64,000 nt of DNA, taken from contig JASLZX010000001.1 in NCBI GenBank assembly GCA_030754655.1, positions 123,550-187,549 of the forward strand, given 5' to 3'. This document shows positions 42,118 through 53,100 of this stretch, piece after piece. Source of the DNA: UBA8886 sp002731655 (lineage in GTDB: Archaea; Thermoplasmatota; Poseidoniia; MGIII; CG-Epi1). The notes below the pieces were generated by a model. It ran no database searches, had not been told where the DNA came from, and saw only the letters and a list, made by a program, of their open reading frames with translations. How positions within the stretch are numbered: position 1 is the first letter of the stretch; each line of letters begins with the position of its first letter. Both the position numbers and the translations under genes were made by a program.

Positions 42118-43080
42118 ATGGTCGCCCGCGATATCCTGCAACAGCAGCTCCCCCATACTCTGGTGGAGACCAATTACGAGGACCAGGGCGAGCTCTACCG
42201 CGGTAAGGTGCGCGACAACTACATCAAGGAAGAGACCATCACGATGGTCACTACCGACCGTATCTCCGCCTTCGACCGTGTACTGGGAACAGTCCCCTTC
42301 AAGGGACAGGCGCTGGTCGAGATGGCCGACTGGTGGTTCGGCGAGACGGCTGACATAGTCGCCAACCACGTTCTCCGCAGGCCGCACCCCAACGTCTGGA
42401 CTGTTCGCCGCTGCGACCCCATCCAGGTCGAGATGGTCGTGCGAGGCTACCTGACTGGCATCACCCCCACTTCAATCTGGACCGCCTACGAGAAAGGCGA
42501 CCGCAATTTCTGCGGCAACGAGCTGCCGGACGGGATGCGCAAACACGAGAAATTACCAGAGCCAATCATCACCCCCTCGACCAAGGCGGCGCAGGGCGAC
42601 CACGATGAGTCGGTCGCCCCGGAGGAGCTCTTCCGCCGCGGGGCGGTCGACCCTGGACTCTACCAAGAGTTGGCGAAAATCTCGATGAAGCTCTACCGCC
42701 GTGGCGTCAAGCGCGCCGCAGAGCACGGCATGATTTTCGTTGATACCAAGTATGAGTTCGGCATCTCCAGCGGCAAGATTATGCTGATGGACGAGGTCAA
42801 TACGCCCGACTCCAGCCGCTACTGGATGGCGGACGACTACGAAAAGCGCTTCGAGAAAGGAGAAGAGCCACGCAAGTTCGACAAGGAATACGTCCGCACC
42901 TGGCTCGCGGAGCAGGGATTCCGGGGCAAGGGCAAGCCGCCTGTGCTGACCGACGACTTGCGAGTGGAAGCGGCCGCGCGCTATATCGAAGTGGCTGAAA
43001 CCTTCACTGGTGAGGAGATGCCGTTGGAATTGGGACCGGTCGGCGGCGTAATTTACCAAGTTCTCAACCCGTTTATCTAG
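42118..43080 (+). CDS. purC: Phosphoribosylaminoimidazole-succinocarboxamide synthase
   Basis: The 320-residue SAICAR synthetase adds aspartate to CAIR in purine synthesis. Motifs include YRGKVRDNY, TTDRISAFD, EMVVRGYLTG, FVDTKYEFG and DEVNTPDSSRYW. It is longer than the usual 240-residue bacterial enzyme and nearer the 300-residue yeast type. The ATG at 42118 is preceded by ctttta about 28 bases upstream. It is encoded divergently from the CDP-alcohol transferase, and PurL/PurS lie a few genes away. Confidence 0.95.
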   Translation: MVARDILQQQLPHTLVETNYEDQGELYRGKVRDNYIKEETITMVTTDRISAFDRVLGTVPFKGQALVEMADWWFGETADIVANHVLRRPHPNVWTVRRCDPIQVEMVVRGYLTGITPTSIWTAYEKGDRNFCGNELPDGMRKHEKLPEPIITPSTKAAQGDHDESVAPEELFRRGAVDPGLYQELAKISMKLYRRGVKRAAEHGMIFVDTKYEFGISSGKIMLMDEVNTPDSSRYWMADDYEKRFEKGEEPRKFDKEYVRTWLAEQGFRGKGKPPVLTDDLRVEAAARYIEVAETFTGEEMPLELGPVGGVIYQVLNPFI

Positions 43081-43100
43081 TTCTCGATGATTCTTATTTA

Positions 43101-43195
43101 AAACAAACTTTTCCGGTCGCTTTGCTTCCGCAAAACTTTGACCAAAATAGTTTGTTTACCAACTTTGTAGGGCATAATGCACGAATAATTGTGCA
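43101..43195 (+). promoter_or_regulatory. AT-rich intergenic region with two inverted repeats before the coiled-coil gene
   Basis: AAACAAACT (43101-43109) and AGTTTGTTT (43149-43157) are perfect 9-base inverted arms 39 bases apart. TGCAC (43178-43182) and GTGCA (43191-43195) form a second inverted repeat, which ends 7 bases before the TATA box TTTTATAT (43203-43210). The second is placed like an operator. Confidence 0.4.
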
Positions 43196-43237
43196 GGGCT
43201 GATTTTATATCTGAGCACTGGACGTCACCTCGCCCCC

Positions 43238-44125
43238 ATGGCGCAGAAGAAGAGGCAGCAGCGTAAGCCGAAGACCGAGATACAACGCTCGGAAGAGCGG
43301 TTCCAGCGTTTTGTCGACCGCCGTAACGAATACAATAGCGAGGCGCGCATGCTACGCGACGAGCGCGACGCCATCCATGACCAGCGCGGAAAGGTGATGC
43401 AGAAAATACTGGCCATGCGCGACGAGATGAAGGCGCATTCGCAAGCGAAGCAGCGTAGCATGCAGTCGCGCAATAAGTTGCGTGATCAGGCGCGCAAGCT
43501 GATTGCCACCAAGCAGGGGCGGCGCAAGGATGGCAAGGGCGGCAAGGGGCTGCGCTATACGGTCGAGGCGCTGATGTCCGAAATCATTGCGTCCGAGCGG
43601 CGGCTCGAGACGACCGAGATGACGATTGCCAAGGAGCGTGCACTGCTCGAGCGGATTTCCATCCTGCGTCGTAGCCTGGGCGAGCAGCAGTCGTCACTCG
43701 AGGAGCAGGAGCACCTGCACGCCGAGGTAGGCGAACTGGACCAGTCGATTGACGAGCGGTTCAGCGAGGCAGACCAGCACCATCTGGAAGTGGTGAGGCT
43801 GGCGAAGCTCAATTCGAAGCTTTACGACAAGATGACCGAGCTGATGAAGGAGGCGGCGCACCTCTCGGGCGAATCAGACAAGAAGCATCAGGAGTTTGTT
43901 GATGTCCGCAAGCGCGCCGACCACCAGCACGAGCGCGCGATGGAGATGCTCGACCAGTTGCGGACCCACCGGAATGTGGCGCGCGAGGAACAGCAGGCGC
44001 GCTGGAAGGTGGTGCGCGACCGCCGCAAGGAGGTCAAGGAAGCGCTCTACGATGACAAGAAGCTGGCCGCGGCGGCCGACGACGCTATCAGGGAACTGAT
44101 GTCGGGCGGCAAGATATCGCTCTGA
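43238..44125 (+). CDS. Long coiled-coil protein (COG1340-like)
   Basis: The 295-residue protein is nearly all charged heptad-patterned helix, from the basic N-terminus AQKKRQQRKPK to a short end GGKISL. There are breaks at GRRKDGKGGKGLRY (about 94-107) and near 215. It resembles archaeal coiled-coil proteins (COG1340-like) of unknown function; cytoskeletal, ribosome-associated or chromatin roles are all possible. No enzymatic motif is present. The ATG at 43238 follows a TATA box at 43203-43210 with about five bases of leader. Its stop overlaps the nucleotidyltransferase start (TGATG). Confidence 0.65.
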   Translation: MAQKKRQQRKPKTEIQRSEERFQRFVDRRNEYNSEARMLRDERDAIHDQRGKVMQKILAMRDEMKAHSQAKQRSMQSRNKLRDQARKLIATKQGRRKDGKGGKGLRYTVEALMSEIIASERRLETTEMTIAKERALLERISILRRSLGEQQSSLEEQEHLHAEVGELDQSIDERFSEADQHHLEVVRLAKLNSKLYDKMTELMKEAAHLSGESDKKHQEFVDVRKRADHQHERAMEMLDQLRTHRNVAREEQQARWKVVRDRRKEVKEALYDDKKLAAAADDAIRELMSGGKISL

Positions 44126-44850
44126 TGGACGCCATCGTCTTGGCGGGCGGCTTCGCGCGCCGTATGGGGGAGCTGGTGCACCACACTCCAAAGCAGTTAC
44201 TCCCAGTCGCCGGCGAGCCGCTACTGGCGCACGTCCTGCGCTCGCTCGAGGCAGTTGCGCCCGACCGCGTGCTGCTGGCGGTCAACGCCGCTTTTGCCAG
44301 CCAGTTTGACGCGTTCATCGCCAGCTACGACGGCCCACTGATGCTGGAATTGGCGGTCGAGCAGGCGCGCGCCGAAGGCGAGAAGCCCGGCGCCCTCGGC
44401 GCGCTGGGGCTGCTGGTGGCGCAGCATCGCCTGGTGGGGCCGCTATTCATCGTCGGCGGCGACAACCTGTTCGACTTTGACCTCGCCCGCATGGCCGCGC
44501 TAAACCAGCGCACGGGCGACGACGTTATCGGGCTCTACGACGTTGGCGATACCGGACTGGCACAGCTCTACGGCATCGCGACGCTCGAGGATGGTATTAT
44601 CGTCGATTTCGTTGAGAAGCCGGCGGAGCCGCGCTCGACGCTGGCGGCGACCGCCTGCTGGCTGCTCTCGCCCGGCGGGGTGCGTGCGCTCGCCACCTAC
44701 CTTGCAGCAGGCGGCGAGCGTGACGCGCTGGGGCATTTCCTGCCGTGGCGCATCGGTCGCGCGACGGTGCGCGGCATCGCCTATACCGGGACGTGGTTCG
44801 ATATAGGTGACCCCGAATCATACGCGGCGGCGTGCGCCCATTTCGGCTGA
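44125..44850 (+). CDS. Sugar-phosphate nucleotidyltransferase
   Basis: The 241-residue protein has the nucleotidyltransferase signature LAGGFARRMGEL...TPKQLLPVAGEPLL at the N-terminus, the metal/product motif GGDNLFDFDL, VEKPAEPRST, and TWFDIGDPESY near the end. This is typical of glucose-1-phosphate thymidylyl-, UTP- or CTP-transferases that activate sugars. It is translationally coupled to the coiled-coil gene and lies just upstream of the archaeosortase fusion. Activated sugar for surface-glycan or lipid head groups is the likely product; the exact sugar is not readable. Confidence 0.82.
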   Translation: MDAIVLAGGFARRMGELVHHTPKQLLPVAGEPLLAHVLRSLEAVAPDRVLLAVNAAFASQFDAFIASYDGPLMLELAVEQARAEGEKPGALGALGLLVAQHRLVGPLFIVGGDNLFDFDLARMAALNQRTGDDVIGLYDVGDTGLAQLYGIATLEDGIIVDFVEKPAEPRSTLAATACWLLSPGGVRALATYLAAGGERDALGHFLPWRIGRATVRGIAYTGTWFDIGDPESYAAACAHFG

Positions 44851-44886
44851 AGAGGTTTTTTTAGCAGCGCTGGGTCGCGCAGGTTG

Positions 44887-46425
44887 ATGATACCAGCCAG
44901 CGAGGTGCTCGCCATCGGGTCGCTGCTGCTGCTCGCGGCAGGCTATCGGCTCTCGAGCGGCCCGCACCGCATGGGGGGCCGCCGGTTGCCGGTTGCCGCC
45001 GGCCACCGGCTCTGCATGGTTGGCTGGCTGGCGCTGGGCGGTTTCTGGTGGAGCGAGGTCGAACACTACATCCTGATTCGCGACCCGGTCAATGCGCTCT
45101 TCTGCGCCATGGCGCTGCCGTTCTTCGGCTATCTGGCGTACCATCACTGGCTGACCATTCGGTGGCGTCGGGAATACCCGGCGCTGCGCTGGCTGGTGGC
45201 GATGACCGTCGTTGCTGGTGGCATCTACTTCCTAGTCGAGCGGGTGCCGTTCCTCGCGGGCTGGCTCATCCAGGTCGTCGCTGAGCAGTCGATCTGGCTG
45301 CTCGATATTGCAGGCGCTCCGACGACGCTCGGGCCACTTGACTACGGCGAAGGTTCGCGCTGGTACCGCCTCGGCTCAGCACACCAGGAAGTGAGTGTCC
45401 CCGTCGAGGCGACGTGGAGCGACCCGATGTCGCCTGCGGTTAGCATCGTGCTGGCGTGCACCGCGTTGCAGAGCATGATAATATTCGTCGGCGGGGTGCT
45501 CTGCACCAGCGCGCCGCGCGAGCGACGCATCTACGCCTTTCTGGCGACAGTACCGACAATTTACCTGCTCAACCTGATTCGCAACGCAGTAGTTATCTGG
45601 CTCACCTACGAGCACGTCTGGGGTGAGGACACATTTTACTATGCACACGCCTGGATTGGCAAGGGCGGCAGCCTCGTCGCGCTGATTGCGCTGGCGTACA
45701 TCGTCTTCCACTACCTGCCGGAGATGCAAGACGCTATCCTGGGGGTGATGGACCTGCCGTGGCGCGAACCGCCGCAGGGGATGCGCACGCCGCCCTTCGC
45801 CGCCGGGACGCCCGGCTGGCTTACCATCGCCTTCGTGACAGGACTGGTGCTGGTGCCGTTCGGTGCGGCTGCCGGCATTGAGTCGGAGCTGCCGCTCGAC
45901 GCCGCGGCGTGGGCGGCCGCAGCTCTGTTGCTACTGGGCGGTGGGCTGCTCTGGTTCCACCGCGACCCGATGCGCCCCATCGGTGAGGGCGTAGTCAGCC
46001 CCGCTGACGGCACGGTGCTCTCGGTCGACGAGCGGGATGACCATGTGCGGCTCTCGATTTTCATGTCGCCCTTCAACGTGCACGTCAACCGCGCACCGAT
46101 TGCCGGCCGCGTTACGGCGCAGCAGCGCTCTGGCGCCGGCTTCAGCCCCGCCTACAGCGCGGCCGCTGACGGCAACCTGCAGGTGCGCACCGAACTGGAG
46201 ACCGCCGTCGGGCCGGTGGCAGTGACGCAGGTGGCAGGCACGCTGGCGCGGCGCATCACATCCTACCTCTCCGAGGGGCAGCAATTGGCGAAGGGCGAGC
46301 GGATTGGCATAATCCACCTCGGCTCGCGCGTTGACCTCGAGCTACCGCTGGGAGCTAAGATGGTTGTGAAGTCGGGGCAGAAGCTACAGGCGGGGCAGAC
46401 TGTGGCTCGCCTAGCGGGGTCGTGA
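44887..46425 (+). CDS. Archaeosortase fused to archaetidylserine decarboxylase (ArtA-PssD fusion)
   Basis: The 512-residue protein has two parts. Residues about 1-280 are a polytopic exosortase/archaeosortase domain with the conserved catalytic Cys191 (VLACTALQSM), Arg232 (LLNLIRNAVVIW) and His254 (YYAHAWIGKGG). Residues about 305-512 have a two-helix membrane segment and then an archaeal-type PS decarboxylase: FHRDPMRP, SPADGTV, FMSPFNVHVNRAP, TQVAGTLARRI and LGSRVDLELP. Gly479-Ser480 is the expected self-cleavage site that makes the pyruvoyl group. Archaeosortases cut C-terminal tripartite anchors and transfer the protein to a lipid. The ATG at 44887 lies about 26 bases after TTTTTTTA near 44860. 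The gene overlaps pssA by one base. Confidence 0.85.
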   Translation: MIPASEVLAIGSLLLLAAGYRLSSGPHRMGGRRLPVAAGHRLCMVGWLALGGFWWSEVEHYILIRDPVNALFCAMALPFFGYLAYHHWLTIRWRREYPALRWLVAMTVVAGGIYFLVERVPFLAGWLIQVVAEQSIWLLDIAGAPTTLGPLDYGEGSRWYRLGSAHQEVSVPVEATWSDPMSPAVSIVLACTALQSMIIFVGGVLCTSAPRERRIYAFLATVPTIYLLNLIRNAVVIWLTYEHVWGEDTFYYAHAWIGKGGSLVALIALAYIVFHYLPEMQDAILGVMDLPWREPPQGMRTPPFAAGTPGWLTIAFVTGLVLVPFGAAAGIESELPLDAAAWAAAALLLLGGGLLWFHRDPMRPIGEGVVSPADGTVLSVDERDDHVRLSIFMSPFNVHVNRAPIAGRVTAQQRSGAGFSPAYSAAADGNLQVRTELETAVGPVAVTQVAGTLARRITSYLSEGQQLAKGERIGIIHLGSRVDLELPLGAKMVVKSGQKLQAGQTVARLAGS

Positions 46426-47198
46426 TGCTGCGCAGGCTCTTCCGGCCGCTCTTCAAGATTTCATACGGCGACCTCGCGACGCTCGCCAACGCGGCGTGCG
46501 GAATGCTGGCAATTACCTATTTCCTCGACGGGAAGCGCGACGACATCCTGGTCGGGATGCTGCTGCTCATCGTTGGGGCGTTCTTCGACAGTATCGACGG
46601 GATGCTGGTGCGCCGCTATGGAACGAGCCACCGCTTCGGGCCGCTGCTCGACTCGCTGGCCGACGTCATCAGCTTCTGTATCGCGCCGACGCTGCTGGTC
46701 TACACACTCTACTACAATATTGAGCGCGGACCGGCGCTCTCGCTCTCGGGCGGGGTAGACCTGCCGAACCTGCTGGCGCTCGCGGGCGCGTTGGTGGTTG
46801 GCTTGCTGGGGGTGCTGCGATTGGCGCGCTTCACCCATGACCGCGAAGAGCAGCTGCGCCACTTCTCGGGGATGCCGACGCCGGCGATGCTGGTGCTGGT
46901 GCTGGTGGTCTGCCTGCGCTGGTCATCGCTCTCGGACGACACGGCAACGTGGCCGCCAGCGCTGCTCGGGCTGGTTGGCTTCACGATGGTCACGACGCTG
47001 CCGTTCCTGAAGGCGCGTGGTCGGGTGAGGCTGCCAGTCTTCGGCGCGGTGCTGCTGTTACAGTTCGCCATCCTGGCGGCGTGGCGAGACCACGCGGCGT
47101 GGGAGATGCTCTGGACCGCGGCAGCGCTGCTCGACGCTGGATACATCCTCGGTAGCCCGCTGTGGGTGCTGCGCAACGACCCCAGCTGGCGCGACTAG
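46425..47198 (+). CDS. pssA: CDP-archaeol:serine transferase (archaetidylserine synthase)
   Basis: The 257-residue membrane enzyme has the CDP-alcohol phosphatidyltransferase signature in DSIDGMLVRRYGTSHRFG followed by LLDSLADVIS; a Val replaces the usual Ala before Arg. The N-terminal YGDLATLANAACGMLAI and the long hydrophobic remainder are typical of PssA-type enzymes. It would make archaetidylserine, the substrate for the decarboxylase domain of the overlapping upstream gene. An in-frame GTG lies immediately before this ATG. The stop shares CTAG with the convergent giant surface protein gene. Confidence 0.88.
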   Translation: MLRRLFRPLFKISYGDLATLANAACGMLAITYFLDGKRDDILVGMLLLIVGAFFDSIDGMLVRRYGTSHRFGPLLDSLADVISFCIAPTLLVYTLYYNIERGPALSLSGGVDLPNLLALAGALVVGLLGVLRLARFTHDREEQLRHFSGMPTPAMLVLVLVVCLRWSSLSDDTATWPPALLGLVGFTMVTTLPFLKARGRVRLPVFGAVLLLQFAILAAWRDHAAWEMLWTAAALLDAGYILGSPLWVLRNDPSWRD

Positions 47199-50100
47199 CG
47201 GCGCCGCCGCAAGGCGACGCCACCGAGCAGCAGCAGCACAGCCAGCAGCGAAGGCGCCGGCAGTCCGCCGCCTTCCTCGTCGGTCGGTGGTGGGGCGTCC
47301 GGCTCGGTCACGGTTACGGTCACTGATAGCTGCTGCGCGGTTCCCGGCTGGCCAACGACTTCCGCTGTTAGCGTGAAGGCGTAGCTGCCGCCGGCGGCCA
47401 GCTTATGGTTGTTAATCACCAGCGCACCCCAGTCCATCTGTCCTCCGGGCATGAGCTGGAGTGGGTAGTCGGCCGTGTCGGGGTCGAGCCGCACATACCA
47501 GCGGTTGCCACCGCCGTCGGTGAAGCTCGCCTGCCAGTCAGTCGACCCTGACGGGAGCGTCAGTATGAGGCTGATTTCAGCGTCGGAATTGCCGTTGTTG
47601 GTGACGCGGAAGCCGTAGGCGCCGGTCTGGATTTCGCCCTGCTCGACCGCAACCTCCAGCGCTTGCTGCGAGAGGCAGTCGCCTGACGGCATCGTGAAGC
47701 AGAGCTCGAGTGAGTGCGTCTCGGTGACCGGCACTTCGACCTCGAGCGTCAGCGTCCGCCGCTGGTCGGTCTGGCCGTCGTCGGCCGTAGCGATGATTCC
47801 CATCCGGTATTCGGCGAGCGCGGCGCCAGTCGGAACCGTGATGGTCACCGTGATAGTTGTTTCGTCTTCGGGCTCGAGCGTGACCTGAGCTGGCACGGCC
47901 GTAGCCCAGTCAGCGGCCGTTTCATCGAAGCTGATGCTGAATGTATCAGCCGAATTGCCCCGGTTCTCGAGCGAGAAGTTGAAGCTGGCAGTTTCGCCTG
48001 GCGCGACGGTCACGCGTGTTGGCTCGCCTGTCACGAGCCGGAACTGCAGGTCGTGCTGCCGCTCGATAACGTCAACGGTGAGGGCCTGCTCGTCGTTGGC
48101 GCTGTCATCGCCCTGTGAGACTGCTCGCACACTGAGTTCGTAGCGGTCATCGAGCACGTCATCGGGAACCGAGAGCATACCGTCAATCTCGATGGATTCG
48201 CCCGCTGCCAGACTCACCTGCGAGGCGGCGAAAGAGACCCATTCGGGACGGTCGCCCAGCGCCTCCAGGTCGAAGGTATCACTGCCGTCACCGGTATTGG
48301 CCACGGTTACGCTGAAATCGGCAGACTGCCCCGCAATCAGGTCGATAAACTGTGGTTCCAGCTCGAGTGTGACGCCATATTCGGTGGGGTCCTCGGTAAC
48401 GGTTGCAGTCAGCTCCTGCGTGACAGTAACGTCACCTGCCGTGACCTCTACCACTAGGCTATATTCACCATCCGCCGCGTCCTCCGGCAGCTCAACATCA
48501 ATATCGATATCGCGTTCATCGTCCGACTCGAGCGTGACCGCGCTTATCTGCAGCTCAGCCCAGTCGGCTGCCGTGCCCGAGAGCGTGAGGCTCAGCTTGT
48601 CGCGGCCGGTCGCGTCGTTGCGCAGGGTTACCTTGAATGTCAGCGTCTGCCCCGGCTCGCCCTCCTTACTGTTGCTGACCGCCGAGATCGCCGGGGCGTG
48701 GAGCATGACTGCCTCGAAATCCGCCTCGCGCCGGTCGTTATTCGTATTCTCGTCGCCCGCCAGCTCGGTCTCGACGCCGATGACGTATTCGCCGGTCGGC
48801 CCGCCATCCTCCCAGCTCCACGTTAGCTCGACCTCGTCGCCCGCGGCGAGGAAGCCGACCGTCTGCGTGTCACTCCAGATGACGTCGCCGTCCAGCAGCG
48901 CCTGCGCGCGGACGGTGAAGCTGGACTGGTCCTCGGAGCCGTAGTTGCGGATAGTGCTGCTGAACTCGACTGTCGTGTTCTCGTCGCCCTCCGACGGGAC
49001 GTCCAGCAGCCGCGTGCCGACGTCGTGCGCCGCCGCGGCGGCGAAGAGCCAGTCAAGTACCCGCTCGACGATATCGGAGCGCTCGCGTTCGTCGTCGAGG
49101 AAAGCGAAGGTGAAGGGGCTCAGCATCAGCTGGTAGTCGCCTTCGTAGCGCAGCGTCAGGTTGTACCCTGACGACGCGCCGAAAACCCAGTTGTCGCCGC
49201 CCGACTCGAGGTCATCGCTGAAGAGGACCCCGCTCGCGTCCTGCAACTCGACATCGTCAATGTACCAGCCCTCGTAGCTACTGGCAGAGCTGTCGCTTCC
49301 GAAGCGGAACTTGAATGTTACCTCCTCATTTGCGTATTCGCTAAGGCTAAACGAGGCAGATACCCAGCCGTCCGAGCTGCCGGTGTAACCAGGCTCGTTA
49401 TCTAGGCCAATCACCGAGTCATCTGAATACTCCTCGGCCGGGTCGATGACCTCCCAGGTCCCGCCGCCATCGGTCGAAATCTGCACATTGCCTCCGTCAT
49501 AGCCGTTCTCGGTCGAGTACCAGTTCTGGAAGTTGAGCTGCCCGTCCTCGCCCAGTTCGTAGGAATCGCGCGTCAGCAATATCTCGTCCCAGTTATCATC
49601 GTACTCGCCGGTGTCCTTGTCACCGTCACCGACCCAGAGGGCATGTGTCGGGCTGCTCGCCTCGCGTTCCGGGTCACCCGTGGCTTCCGAGTTGTCGGAG
49701 ACGTGCCACCAGCTCCCTGCGTCTGCGTAGATACCACCGGTTGCGATTGAACGTGGAATAACCCAGTCGGAGTAGGAGCTGGAGTAGATGGTGCGGTCGG
49801 AACTGCTGAACTCAGCTCCGTCGAACACCTCATCGTTGCTGGCGCCGACCAGCGGGTCGGGCGTTTCACGGTCGTTGTCAATCCGCTCGACCATCAGATA
49901 GTCGTACTCGAAGTCTCCCGGTTCCCGGTAACCATCGCTGCTGTTGAGCGCAGTCAGGTAGTTCGATCCAATCAGCCAGAGTCCTCCGTCGCCAGAATCG
50001 AGGTAACCACCGATTGTATCGCGCCATGCATCCAGGTCACGCTGGTGATGCTCACCCTGTGTCCAGACCACAATGTCGTATTGTGTCAGCAGGCCGGCTT

Positions 50101-53100
50101 CCGGATATGGGGCTAGTTCGCCGTAGTCTCCGGCTGAGCTGTCGTAGGGGAGTGTATGGACGTCATAGCCCCGCGCCTCGCCCTCTCCAAAGTAGTCCTG
50201 TAGAGCCAGCTTTAGACGTCGGTCAATTTCATCGGTCTGGTAGTAGTGGTTGTAGCCATTGTTATGCCCGAAGTTGGCATCAACCAGCAGCACGCTGTCG
50301 CCGTCCGACCCCTGACGATAATCGGCAGAGCCGGTAATATTCTCTGAATCGCTCGCGCTGGGGTCATCCTGGCTGGTTACGGTTACGGTAAAGTCACGGG
50401 TCGTCCCGGTCGCCTCCTGTGTCGGGGCGATTACGGTAACCTCAAAGTCGGTCGAACCGCCGGCCGAAATGTAGATTAGCTCGTCGAGCGGCACTGCGAA
50501 CCAGTTGTCGCCATCCCCTTCAGTAGTAACATCGTAATAACCGCCCTGATCACCCTGATTGGTGGCTGTGAAATTGAAGAACGTTGACTCGCCTGAGAGG
50601 ATGTTCTTAACCGCCTCCTCGACTGCCAGTGCGACCGCCCATGCCGATTCGCGAACGTCAATTACGTGCTCCTTTGCATCGTTGCCAGGCCGCTCGTCAT
50701 CATCGAGCAGCGCCTCGGCACGGATAGTGTAGCTGCCGTTGTCGCCACCCTGCCAAGTCCATTCGACGGTGGCGTTCTCCCCCGAGTCGAGCTGCGTGAT
50801 AGTGCGCGTCTGGTTGTAGACCTCGCTGCCGTCACTGTCACGCGTAACAGTCGCGCGGATCTCGACGTTTGACTGGTCGTTGGCGCCGAAATTGTAGACG
50901 TCAGCGCTGAAGTCGACTACCTCTCCCGGCCCCGCCTCATTGGGTGCATCAATATCACGCACGCCGACGTCGTCCTGCAACTGCGGCAGGCTGAAGACGG
51001 TGAAGTCATCAACATAGAGTCCCTCCAGTTGTGTCCAGGTGTCGGAGATGAAGCGAAGGCGCAGAGTCACGTCTTCACTGTAGTCGGAGAGGTCGCTCTC
51101 GAGGTAGAGCCATCCCTCGCCATCCGCCTCGTCGTAGTCGCTGGAATAGTCACCGTCATCGCCCGGCCCACTCTCAAGCATCTCCCACTCGCCGGAAACG
51201 TTGATCTCCAGGTAGAATTCGTCATACGGCCCATCAACCGCGAACCATGCCATAATCGCGACCCCCTTCTCAGAGCCGTCTCCCAGATCAATCGTGGGCG
51301 ACTCGAGCGAGTCGTTCAGCCCGGGGCTGTAGGTGCCAGTTTCCGGATTGCCCAGTCGCCAGGCGTGGCTGCCGGAGACCGCACGTGCATCATCCAGCGA
51401 CCATTCGCTGTTCTCGCCAGAGAAATTCCACTTTCCGTCGCCATCTTCCAGATCGTCACTAAAGGTACCATCAGAGCCGCTTACCTCGATGTCGTCCAGA
51501 TACCATCCTTCGTAAGAATTGACAGAGCCATCGCTCCCAAAGCGAAAGCGGAAGCGCACGTCCTCACCCGAGAAATCGACGAGGTCAAAGCGTGCTTCCT
51601 CCCAGTCGTCCGAGGAGCCAGTGAAGCCAGGCTGATTGTCCAGCCCTACAACCGCATCATCAGGGTAGCCTCCATTAGGATGGATAACTGTCCAGCTCTC
51701 ACCGCCATCCGTGGTAATCTGGACGTTGCCGCCATCCCAGCTGGATTCCATTGAATACCAGTGCTGGATTACCAGCTCGCTACCAGCGCCCAGCGTTATA
51801 TCTTGGTCAGTAAAGACAGAGTAGTCCCAGTTATCGTCATATTCGCCATCGCCTTTGCCCTCGTCACCGACCCAGAGTGAGTGTGTTGGACTATATGCTT
51901 CGCGATTCTCGTCATTGTCAGTGTCTATCAGGTGCCAGGCGTTGGAAATAGGGCGATAGTCGCTCCAGCCGTTGCGCCCCGACTCGAAGCTGTCGCGGAA
52001 CTCGATGTTCACCGCGCGTAGTTCACCTGCCGCCACGTCGTCATTCGAGTCTTCGTCTTCCTGCTCGAGCTGGGCGCGGAAGGTGAAGGTGCCGTAGCCG
52101 TCGGGAGTCCAGTCCCATTCGAGGGTGGTGTTCTCGCCTGGTCCCAGCGTCACTTCCTGCGTGTCGCCATCCCATAGCTCCTCGTTGCCTTCGAAGACCA
52201 GCCCGCGAACATCGCGCGTCAGCGTCACGTCGCCACTGTTCTCGACCTTCACCGTGAGTGTGCGTTCTTCATCGGGCTCTCCAAGCCGTGGCGTCGCGCG
52301 CGCCGCCTCGAGGGCGAGGTTGTGCAGCACATAGGTATCAACAGTGATGCTGCGCTTGTCATTGGTGCGTTTCTCGTCACTGGAAATATACGCCTCTGCC
52401 TCGATATCATAGACGTAGTCCTCCTCCTCCGGCACGTCCCAGTCGAAGGTAACAGTTGTAGTAGCGCCAGCGGGTAGTGACGAGATGGTTTTCGAGTCAG
52501 AGTGGTCGTTAGCACTGCTGTTGCGACAATCGATGTCCAGATTCACCTGCACGTTACTCTCGTCCTCGCTACCGCGGTTGCGGACTGTGACGTTGATGAC
52601 CTGCGTAACGTCGGGCTCGATGGTGTCTCCGTCGCGCGGTGAGTTGAAGCGGCTCAGTGAGACGTCGTGCTCCAGCTCCTCTAGCAGATATTCGACAATC
52701 CTGTCGACCAGATCGGTCCGGTTGTCAGTACTCGCGATGTAGGCGAACTCGAACGCCAGGAACACCATCCCGTAGCCTTCCTCGGTGCGCAGCGCTGACC
52801 AGAGGGTGCCATCGTCATCGGTAGTGTTGAAGATACCGTGGAAGTCACTGCGCGGTGCGAGGTCATCGCCATAGTCAAAGAATAGGGAGTCGTCGGTGTC
52901 ATATTCCGCCCCGTCAGTGACAGGGTCATCCTGGACACCACCAACAGGATTAGCTGTGCCATTGTCGTGGTCGACATAACCTACGCCGAGATAATCGTAC
53001 TCCCAGTCACCCTCAGAGCGAGAGCCAGTCGCGGTGTTCAAGTCCCAGAGGATATCGTGTCCCGTGACCCAGGCAGTCCCCCCATCGTCGAGGAACTGAG

